This document shows positions 16,968 to 22,527 of a stretch of 22,527 bases of DNA, piece after piece. The notes under the pieces are model-generated. The model ran no database searches and was not told where the DNA came from. It saw only the letters and a program-made list of their open reading frames with translations. The position numbers and the translations under genes are program-made. Source of the stretch: an uncultured Oscillibacter sp. Its GTDB lineage: Bacteria > Bacillota > Clostridia > Oscillospirales > Oscillospiraceae. The stretch covers positions 1 through 22,527 of the forward strand of contig CABUDN010000023.1 of assembly GCA_902490355.1 (NCBI GenBank), given 5' to 3'. Position 1 is the first letter of the stretch; each line of letters starts with the position of its first letter.

Positions 16968-16993
16968 AAAAACCGCAGCGCTCCCGCAGGCGG
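16968..16993 (-). terminator. Possible weak terminator after the SGNH-protein gene
   Basis: On the - strand an interrupted GC stem (CCGC..GCG/CGC..GCGG) is followed by TTTTTCTTT, about 50 bases after the SGNH gene stop. The stem is short and imperfect. Other GC-rich dyads surround it (16930-17035), so the exact structure is uncertain. Confidence 0.4.
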
Positions 16994-17045
16994 CGCAGCA
17001 GGGCGGCAATTGCAGCCGCCGCTCAGCCGTCCCGGCGGAGCACCC

Positions 17046-18149
17046 TCATGCCGAGGGCTTCCACACCACCGGCGCGCCGTGGTCAATGTTCCACGCCCAC
17101 CAGTAGGCGTCGGTCCACAGCTGGTCATAGTCATAGTTTACCACAAATGTCCGCCAGTTGGCGAGGGTCTCCTCCAGATTTTCCTCCGTCAGGCGGCACT
17201 CCCCCGCCGCGATTTTCTCCAGCACCATCTGATCCGCCTCACCGGAACAGTGGATATAGTCGCAGTAATAGTCCAGATTCGTGACAATCTCCGGATCCAT
17301 CAAAAACCCGTAAAGATGCAGGTTTTCGTAGGGCAGCAGCGTCCGCGCCGCCAGCTCCAGAGCGGCGAACACCGCGTCCGTCTGCCCCAGGCGGTTGGTC
17401 TTATCCCAGTAGAGCAGGCTGTACGGCGGGAAAAACACATCAAATTCCGTCTCCGGATGGGCCTCCAGCCAGCCGCAGATGACCTCCAGATTCGCCGCTG
17501 CGCAGTCCAAATACGCATCCCGGGGCAATGTCTCGTCCGCGATCTCCGGCCGGTCGTAATTATCCAGGGCGGTCATGTGGTTCCACCAGATATCCTCGTC
17601 CCAGGTAAAAAGCTCATCAATGGGCGTGCCGCCGCCCTGCCCCAGGGTCAGCAGAGTATAGACGCTATAATAGAGCGTATCCCGGTTGAGGAAATACCGC
17701 ACATCGTCCAGCGGGTTGGCATTGTAAAGATACTCCGGCAGCGCGCCGGTCAGACCGCTCTCATCCCGCACCAGGATGTTGGCGTCCAGGCCGAAGATCA
17801 CCCGCTCAGGCGGGTGGGCTGCAAACACGGCCTCCAGCGTGGTATCAAACTCGCTGAGATAGCCGTCCGGCACGGTCAGCCGTACCGCACTGCCGCCAAA
17901 GACCTCCGCAATCTGGCTGGGCCGGTAGTTGGCCACCATGGACGTGCCCAGCACCACGGTATCCGCCTGGGCCTGGCGGGCAAGCCCGGCGTTCTGGTAG
18001 CGCTCATTGAAGGCCACCGCCTTTCCGCCCTCCGGCAAACGCAGGTAAAAGCAGGGGTCCGCAGCCCAAACCACGGCACCGGCGGCGATCAAAAGCACCA
18101 GGACACCGGCCAGCAGGCCGCAGGCCCAGCGCCGGTAAGCGGTCACCAT
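17046..18149 (-). CDS. Membrane-anchored SGNH-like protein, partner of the MBOAT acyltransferase
   Basis: 367 residues. One N-terminal membrane anchor (about residues 8-30, ACGLLAGVLVLLIAAGAVVWA) is followed by an extracytoplasmic domain. VVLGTSMVANYRPSQIAEVFG places a candidate nucleophile at Ser70, and YYCDYIHCSGEADQM near the C-terminus supplies a D-x-x-H pair (Asp297, His300), so an SGNH/GDSL-type triad is plausible. Pairing with an MBOAT gene immediately upstream (15-base gap with AAAGGGGGA ribosome site) is the arrangement known from AlgI-AlgJ/X, PatA-PatB and DltB-DltD systems, in which the second protein transfers or edits acyl groups on envelope polymers. It probably acts outside the membrane on a cell-wall or surface glycan; the acceptor is unknown. 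No dltA or dltC is nearby, so it is not a standard dlt operon. Confidence 0.8.
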   Translation of the reverse strand: MVTAYRRWACGLLAGVLVLLIAAGAVVWAADPCFYLRLPEGGKAVAFNERYQNAGLARQAQADTVVLGTSMVANYRPSQIAEVFGGSAVRLTVPDGYLSEFDTTLEAVFAAHPPERVIFGLDANILVRDESGLTGALPEYLYNANPLDDVRYFLNRDTLYYSVYTLLTLGQGGGTPIDELFTWDEDIWWNHMTALDNYDRPEIADETLPRDAYLDCAAANLEVICGWLEAHPETEFDVFFPPYSLLYWDKTNRLGQTDAVFAALELAARTLLPYENLHLYGFLMDPEIVTNLDYYCDYIHCSGEADQMVLEKIAAGECRLTEENLEETLANWRTFVVNYDYDQLWTDAYWWAWNIDHGAPVVWKPSA

Positions 18150-18164
18150 GGGCGACTCCCCCTT

Positions 18165-19577
18165 TCAGAAATTGGAATAGATAAATGTGGTGATGCCGGT
18201 AAAAGACAGCACACACCAGGCCAGCACCGCCGCCTCCGCCGCGCAGCGCACCGCCGAAGGTCGAAGGAGACGTTCCCCGCTCCGGGGCAGCAGCGACACC
18301 GCCGCGGCGATCACCAGCACCGCCGCCATGGCTGCCCAGGCGATGGGCTGGGCCAGTTCCGGAGCCAGCAGGGCCAGGGCCTCCCGCTCCGTGGAGAGGA
18401 AACCCTCCAGCAGCCAATCCTGGGGCGCGGCCGCAGTGCCCAGGACCGCCGCCCGCAGCAGCGATCCCGCCGCGGCCAGATCCGGCGCCCGGAAAAACAC
18501 CCACGCCAGATTGACGAACAAAAACGTACCGCACCAGCGCAGCCAGCCGGGCAGACGCTGACGGCCGCTCCAGATCCGTTCAACAATCTGCGCCGCGCCG
18601 TGAAGCGCGCCCCAGATCACAAACGTCCAGCCCGCCCCGTGCCAGAGGCCGCTGATCAGGTACACGATCAGGATGTTCCCGAAGGTCCGGATGGTTCCCC
18701 GGCGGCTGCCCCCCAGCGGAAAATAGACGCACTCCCGCAAAAAGGTGGTCAGGGTCATGTGCCAGCGCTTCCAGAACTCCCCGACGGAGAGACTGCGGTA
18801 GGGCATATCGAAGTTCATGGGCAGACGCACGCCCAGCAGCCGGGCCGCGCCCGCGGCGATGTCACAGTAGCCGGAAAAATCCAGATACAGCTGGAAGGTG
18901 TAGGCCAGGATCACCAGCCAGGCCGCCGGTGCCGTGAGTGCCTCCACCCCGGCCCAGCCATTGTCCACCAAAACGCCCAGAGCGTCGGCCAGAAGGACTT
19001 TTTTCGCCATGCCCCGGACGATTCCGTCCAATCCTGCCGCGGCATCCTCCCAGTCGGGATGGAGGAAGCGGGGCCCCTCCAACTGAGGGAAGAACGCCTC
19101 GGGACGCAGGATGGGCCCCGAGGTCACCGTGGGGAAAAACAGGGCGTACAGCACCAGCCCATCCTGTGCGGGAAGCCGGAAGCTGCCGTCATAGACCTCT
19201 TTCAAGAGCCAGAGCTGCTGGAAGGTGAAAAAGCTCAGTCCCAGCGGCGCCCAGCCCACGGAGACCGCTCCGCCGGTGAAAAAGGCGGTGTATTTGAATG
19301 CCGCCAGGACCCCGATGTGCCAGATGCAGGCCAGCACCAGTGTCCGGCGGCGGTGCGGCGCAGCCGCATCCGCCAGACGCACCAGGGCGGCCCGGGTGAC
19401 CAGAGCCCCCGCCGCCAGCACCGCCAGACTCCGCCAGCCATCCCCGGCCACATAGAACACCACGCAGGCCAGTTCCAAAGCCGCCACAGCGGCCGGGCGG
19501 CTCCGGCGGGCCAAAGCCAGACACACCAGCACCGTGCACGCCAGGAAGGCCAGAAAGGAAAAGGATTGAAAACTCAT
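18165..19577 (-). CDS. MBOAT-family O-acyltransferase (AlgI-like)
   Basis: A 470-residue polytopic membrane protein with about 10-12 hydrophobic segments. MBOAT signatures are the central FWKRWHMTLTTFLRECVYFPLGGSRRG and GLWHGAGWTFVIWGALHG, which contains the conserved membrane-embedded His, with DFSGYCDIAAGAARLLG before them. It starts MSFQSFSFLAFLACTVLVCLAL, typical of AlgI-like proteins. Known relatives carry acyl groups, usually acetyl, across the membrane for O-acylation of alginate, peptidoglycan or teichoic acids. Its ATG begins one base after the stop of the XRE regulator gene, and the SGNH partner follows by 15 bases, so the three form one translationally coupled operon. Substrate cannot be read from sequence. 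Confidence 0.93.
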   Translation of the reverse strand: MSFQSFSFLAFLACTVLVCLALARRSRPAAVAALELACVVFYVAGDGWRSLAVLAAGALVTRAALVRLADAAAPHRRRTLVLACIWHIGVLAAFKYTAFFTGGAVSVGWAPLGLSFFTFQQLWLLKEVYDGSFRLPAQDGLVLYALFFPTVTSGPILRPEAFFPQLEGPRFLHPDWEDAAAGLDGIVRGMAKKVLLADALGVLVDNGWAGVEALTAPAAWLVILAYTFQLYLDFSGYCDIAAGAARLLGVRLPMNFDMPYRSLSVGEFWKRWHMTLTTFLRECVYFPLGGSRRGTIRTFGNILIVYLISGLWHGAGWTFVIWGALHGAAQIVERIWSGRQRLPGWLRWCGTFLFVNLAWVFFRAPDLAAAGSLLRAAVLGTAAAPQDWLLEGFLSTEREALALLAPELAQPIAWAAMAAVLVIAAAVSLLPRSGERLLRPSAVRCAAEAAVLAWCVLSFTGITTFIYSNF

Positions 19578-19578
19578 A

Positions 19579-20253
19579 TCACATCCGGTTGAGCTCGCTC
19601 AGGCGGGCATCCGTGGTGCTGAGCACCTGGGTCAGGCTTTGGCAGCGGCCGGGATACGCCGCCGTCAGGGCCTCCGGCGACAGATCGGGAAACTCCGCCT
19701 TCCGGGCGTTGAGACTGCGCAGCGCCCGGGCAAAGCGCACCTGGGCCAGCTTCATGTCCGCCGCCGCCGTATCCATGGTGCAGGCGGCAGGGTCCAGGGA
19801 GAAGTACGCCTCATTGCCGCCCGCGGCCCGGTAGAGATGGCGGTAGAGCTGATACACCGCACCGGAGAGATACTCCGCCGCGGCGTTGATGGCCGCCTTG
19901 TCTCCCAGCTTTCCCAGCAGGCCGAACACCACGCCCACCGCGCCGGAGAGGAGCTTGCTTTGCAGCGTGGCCAGTACGCTGCCCTGGAGGACATTGCCCG
20001 GCTCAGCCGCCGAGAGCACCTCTTCGCTGCTGAGCATGCTGCCCTCCCGGGAGAGGGTCCGGCCCAGCATGAAATCCGCCGAGACATGATAATATTCACA
20101 GGCCCGGACCACAAAGGAAAGGCCCGGTTCCCGGATACCGTTTTCGTAGTGGCTCAGCAACGCCTGGGAGATCCCCAGGTCTCCGGCCGCCGTGCGCTGG
20201 GACACGCCGCGCTCCTGCCGCAGCAGGGAGAGCGTGCGGGAAAATTCCGTCAT
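19579..20253 (-). CDS. XRE-family helix-turn-helix regulator with helical C-terminal domain
   Basis: 224 residues. Residues 1-65 are a Cro/CI-type helix-turn-helix (FSRTLSLLRQERGVSQRTAAGDLGISQALLSHYENGIREPGLSFVVRACEYYHVSADFMLGR). The remaining 155 residues are alanine- and leucine-rich, apparently all helical (for example LQSKLLSGAVGVVFGLLGKLGDKAAINAAAEYLSGAVYQLYRHLY), with no domain I recognise. They may form a dimerisation or signal-binding domain. It has a good promoter, and its stop codon lies one base before the MBOAT start, so it is cotranscribed with the O-acyltransferase pair. It probably regulates that operon and itself; two 9-bp direct repeats in its leader are candidate sites. Confidence 0.88.
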   Translation of the reverse strand: MTEFSRTLSLLRQERGVSQRTAAGDLGISQALLSHYENGIREPGLSFVVRACEYYHVSADFMLGRTLSREGSMLSSEEVLSAAEPGNVLQGSVLATLQSKLLSGAVGVVFGLLGKLGDKAAINAAAEYLSGAVYQLYRHLYRAAGGNEAYFSLDPAACTMDTAAADMKLAQVRFARALRSLNARKAEFPDLSPEALTAAYPGRCQSLTQVLSTTDARLSELNRM

Positions 20254-20269
20254 GAAGGACGCGCCTCAC

Positions 20270-20294
20270 TTTCTCGTTTTCTCTATTTCTCGTT
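20270..20294 (-). promoter_or_regulatory. Two TTTCTCGTT direct repeats in the XRE gene leader
   Basis: tttctcgtt occurs at 20270-20278 and 20286-20294 on the + strand, 16 bases apart. Both lie between the XRE promoter and start codon and overlap the ribosome-site region. The spacing places them roughly 1.5 helical turns apart. They are candidate autoregulatory sites or leader RNA elements; nothing beyond the repetition supports this. Confidence 0.4.
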
Positions 20295-20317
20295 CTCTTT
20301 TTAATTACGCAGGGTAT

Positions 20318-20346
20318 AGTTTAACAAAAAGGATACGCTTTGTAAA
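20318..20346 (-). promoter_or_regulatory. Promoter of the XRE-MBOAT-SGNH operon
   Basis: On the - strand TTTACA (20346-20341) and TAAACT (20323-20318) are 17 bp apart. A TG precedes the -10 by one base (TGTTAAACT), making it extended. It lies about 65 bases before the XRE start and after the HAD-gene terminator. Confidence 0.7.
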
Positions 20347-20359
20347 GAGAATCCTGGGC

Positions 20360-20386
20360 AAACGAAAGGAGGGCCGCAGCCCTCCT
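20360..20386 (-). terminator. Terminator after the HAD phosphatase gene
   Basis: A perfect 8-bp stem (20367-20374 with 20379-20386), loop 4, begins 10 bases after the HAD gene stop. On the - strand it is followed by TTCGTTT, a weak T-tract. It separates this unit from the XRE operon promoter. Confidence 0.7.
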
Positions 20387-20395
20387 CTCAGCCTT

Positions 20396-21277
20396 TTAAA
20401 ACAGCTCCACCTGGTAGGGCAGCACGTCGCCCCCAATGGACCGGCACTGCCGGACGTTTTCCTGCCAGAGCCGGTCGGTCACCGCCATCTTGCGGATGAT
20501 GTCCTTGACCGTGGTGTCCAGCGCCGTGCCCTCCCGGTAGTCCGCCGGGAAGATGAAATCCACCCGGCCCTTGGCCAGCAGGTCCTCCACGCCGGCGCGG
20601 TTGCTGGGCTGGTAGACGGCAATGGCCTGGCCGCCGTACGCCCGCATCATCTTCATGCACGGCACATCGCTCAGTCCGTCCCCCATGTAGATCATGTTGG
20701 GAAACGGCACCCGCTTGCTGTCGTCGGGCATGGAGTCATTGAGGGTCTTGTCATCGGACACATCCAGCACGCCTTTGTTGATCCGATAGACGAACTGGGT
20801 CTTGGCCGTGAAATTCACCGCCAGCTTGGGCCAGACCGGCCGCCCGGTCTCATCATAGTAAAACTCGCTGGCGTAGATCTCCTTGAACGCACCGCTGATG
20901 GACGAGCCCTCGATGATCTCCCGCAGTCCGGAGGAGATGATGTAGTGCTCCACCTGGACCCCCTGCTCCCGGCCGAAGGCATTGATCCGGTCAAACCAGC
21001 TCTCCACCCCGGGAAAGAGCACGATGCTGCGCCCCTTTTCCACCAGGTCGGCCCGGGTGAACGGCAGGTGCTTGCGCTCCGCCTCCCGGATCATGGTATA
21101 CATATAGGCCAGAATCCCGTCGATCCGGTGACGGCGGCCGAAGTCGTTGGCCTCGGCCCAGAACTCCGCCGGGGTCATCCCCAGGCTGGGGATGAAGGCA
21201 TAGTCCTGCATGTCGGTGGTGCAGAGGGTCTTGTCAAAATCATAAAGAAACGCCACAATGGGCTGCTCCGTAACCAT
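20396..21277 (-). CDS. HAD-superfamily phosphatase
   Basis: A 293-residue cytoplasmic hydrolase. Motif I is FLYDFDKTLCTTD with nucleophile Asp13 and acid/base Asp15. Motif II is YIISSGLREII, and motif IV is YMGDGLSDVPCMK. The long insert between motifs I and II (about residues 20-105, with FIPSLGMTPAEFWAEANDFGRRHRIDGILAYMYTMI) is helical and forms the cap domain. The overall layout resembles phosphoserine-phosphatase-like HAD enzymes, but the substrate is unknown. The start is ATG at 21277: AAAGGAG lies 7 bases upstream, whereas the GTG at 21283 would be only one base from it. It is downstream of divIVA with a terminator hairpin between, so its expression depends on read-through or an internal promoter. 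Confidence 0.88.
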   Translation of the reverse strand: MVTEQPIVAFLYDFDKTLCTTDMQDYAFIPSLGMTPAEFWAEANDFGRRHRIDGILAYMYTMIREAERKHLPFTRADLVEKGRSIVLFPGVESWFDRINAFGREQGVQVEHYIISSGLREIIEGSSISGAFKEIYASEFYYDETGRPVWPKLAVNFTAKTQFVYRINKGVLDVSDDKTLNDSMPDDSKRVPFPNMIYMGDGLSDVPCMKMMRAYGGQAIAVYQPSNRAGVEDLLAKGRVDFIFPADYREGTALDTTVKDIIRKMAVTDRLWQENVRQCRSIGGDVLPYQVELF

Positions 21278-21293
21278 AGGCACGCTCCTTTGG

Positions 21294-21318
21294 AAAAAGC
21301 GGCTCCGAAGAGCCGCTT
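21294..21318 (-). terminator. Terminator after divIVA, abutting the HAD gene ribosome site
   Basis: A perfect 9-bp stem (21297-21305 with 21310-21318) with a TTCG loop on the - strand is followed by a TTTTT run and then directly by CCAAAGGAG, the ribosome site of the HAD gene. It begins 3 bases after the divIVA stop. Confidence 0.88.
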
Positions 21319-21321
21319 TTC

Positions 21322-22020
21322 TTATTTCTCACCTTTATAATTGCGTCCAAACTTCAGGTCGCTGAGGTTGATCCGCCGGGTCGCCTCCAGAGGCTCCTTC
21401 TTGGCAAAGGGATCCTCCTCGGGATATGCCTTCTCCTCCGGCGCAGGCTGCTCAAATTCCGCAGGCTGCTCGGGGGCCTTCTCCTCCGCGGGCGCAAAGG
21501 CGGCCAGCACCTGTTCTTCAATCTTCTCTACCTGGGCTTCCGGTGCCTCGGCGGGAGCCGCGGTCTCCACAGGCAGCTCCGGCAGCTCTTCCAGCAGGTG
21601 CAGCTCCTTGGCGCACACCTCCCGGCAGGAGGCGATGAACCGGGCCAGCTCCTCCTGACCCTGGCGCAGCCGCTCCTGCACCGCTTCCGTCTCCTTCTGG
21701 AGCTGGGCGATCTTCTCCCGGGCATCCATTTCCGCGCGGGAGAGCAGAGCGTCCCGCTTGGCCTCCGCCTCATGCACGATGGAATCGGCCATCTTCTGCG
21801 CCGTGAGCAGCGTGGCACGCATGGAGTCTTCCGTGGCGCGGTAATCCTCCACCTTTTCCACCAGAACCTTCATCTTGGCCTTCAGGGCCGCATTCTCCTT
21901 ATAAAGGGCTGTATAGTCATCGGTGAGCTCATCCAGAAACTCATCCACCATGGCCATGTTGTAGCCGCCCATCACCGCCTTGGTAAAGGAATGGGTAGAA
22001 ACCTCCTGGGGCGTCAGCAT
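21322..22020 (-). CDS. divIVA: DivIVA-domain protein, division/polarity factor
   Basis: 232 residues. The N-terminal membrane-curvature-binding domain is recognisable (MLTPQEVSTHSFTKAVMGGYNMAMVDEFLDELTDDYTALYKENAALKAKM, residues 1-50). A long coiled coil follows (about 35-150, including MRATLLTAQKMADSIVHEAEAKRDALLSRAEMDAREKIAQLQKETEAVQERL). Then comes an Ala/Pro/Glu-rich flexible region (about 155-212) and a short basic tail (RRINLSDLKFGRNYKGEK). DivIVA proteins gather at curved membrane near the division septum and recruit partners. AGGGAGG lies 10 bases before the ATG. It follows sepF by 27 bases, the usual Gram-positive division-gene order, although the yggT and ylmH genes often found between them are absent. 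A paralogue such as GpsB is less likely given the length. Confidence 0.92.
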   Translation of the reverse strand: MLTPQEVSTHSFTKAVMGGYNMAMVDEFLDELTDDYTALYKENAALKAKMKVLVEKVEDYRATEDSMRATLLTAQKMADSIVHEAEAKRDALLSRAEMDAREKIAQLQKETEAVQERLRQGQEELARFIASCREVCAKELHLLEELPELPVETAAPAEAPEAQVEKIEEQVLAAFAPAEEKAPEQPAEFEQPAPEEKAYPEEDPFAKKEPLEATRRINLSDLKFGRNYKGEK

Positions 22021-22047
22021 GTTGTTCGTTCCTCCCTATGTCAAGTC

Positions 22048-22480
22048 TCAAAAATAAAGGCCGTTGTTTTCCAGCTCGTCGATCAGGTCGCCCTCAATAT
22101 CCACATGGTAGGGCGTGATGATGTAGGTATTGGCCGCCACCTTCTTGATCTTGCCCTCGCCGGCATAGGCAACGCCGGACAAAAAGTCGATCAGGCGCCG
22201 GGCCACGTCCTTGTTGGTGGACTCCAGATTCAGCACCACCGTCCGCTTGTCCTTAAGCTGATCGGCAATTTCGGATGCGTTTTCAAAGCGTTCCGGCTTC
22301 ACCAGAATCACCTTGAGCTGCGTGGTGGCGTGAATGTTGACCACCTTGTTGCGCCGCTCCTCCGGCTTGACGCGCCGGTCCTCAAAGACATCCTTTCCGG
22401 AAGTGTCGTCAAAGTCCTCAAATTCTTCGTCCTCATCCTCATAGGGATGGGCCAGCTTCTTCAGCTCGTCCAATATGCTC
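22048..22480 (-). CDS. sepF: Cell division protein SepF, 5' end replaced by adapter
   Basis: About 144 genuine residues: SILDELKKLAHPYEDEDEEFEDFDD, an acidic linker, then the SepF core (NKVVNIHATTQLKVILVKPERFENASEIADQLKDKRTVVLNLESTNKDVARRLIDFLSGVAYAGEGKIKKVAANTYIITPYHVDIEGDL). SepF polymerises, binds FtsZ and tethers the Z-ring to the membrane through its N-terminus. The apparent upstream residues MCSSDL are encoded by Illumina adapter and are not real. The last genuine base is a G, the third base of the codon before Ser; since relatives start M-S/G-I-L-D-E-L, this is probably the G of the ATG, so only two bases may be missing. It is cotranscribed with divIVA. Confidence 0.93.
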
Positions 22481-22527
22481 AGATCGGAAGAGCACACGTC
22501 TGAACTCCAGTCACATTCCTTTATCTC
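22481..22527 (+). other. Illumina TruSeq adapter contamination at contig end
   Basis: From 22481 the sequence is AGATCGGAAGAGC followed by the rest of the TruSeq indexed adapter, then ATTCCTTT and ATCTC. As I recall the kit, this fits TruSeq index 27 followed by the start of the common adapter tail. It is non-biological and should be trimmed. Confidence 0.98.

Overview
The window looks like a whole contig or contig end from a GC-rich, Gram-positive gut-type Clostridia, most likely an Oscillospiraceae member near Flavonifractor, Pseudoflavonifractor or Lawsonibacter. This is inferred from GC-rich coding DNA combined with SepF and DivIVA, pyruvate phosphate dikinase, ferredoxin-nitroreductase proteins, good AGGAGG-type ribosome sites and sigma-A-like promoters. 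I saw no rRNA, tRNA, CRISPR array or transposase. The right end (22481-22527) is not biological: it is Illumina TruSeq adapter with an index.

Left part, + strand: ppdK (5' end cut off by the window edge), a monocistronic ferredoxin-nitroreductase, and a MarR regulator overlapping a MATE efflux pump. Each unit ends in a clear hairpin terminator. The pump's terminator is shared with the convergent - strand genes that follow.

Middle, - strand, read right to left: carA, then a carB whose reading frame continues directly into a full-length diaminopimelate epimerase (DapF) domain, giving one 1345-residue protein. A YoaK/DUF1275 membrane protein and an aromatic-acid-exporter-like (FUSC/ArAE) membrane protein follow. 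In the DapF part the first of the two catalytic cysteines reads as alanine. A multi-PAS sensor protein with no recognisable output domain is divergent from carA and convergent with lepA.

Right part, - strand, read right to left: sepF (cut by adapter), divIVA, a HAD phosphatase, then an XRE regulator, MBOAT O-acyltransferase and SGNH-like protein in a tight three-gene envelope-modification operon, and lepA (EF-4). The 3' end of lepA is the most unusual non-coding locus. Its last 84 bp, including the stop codon, occur twice (15089-15172 and 14846-14929). The copies are separated by 159 bp that contain five perfect hairpins in a row. This resembles a small element inserted at the gene's 3' end that supplied a replacement gene end.

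The best candidates for something new are the CarB-DapF fusion with its altered active site, and the lepA 3' duplication with its hairpin array.
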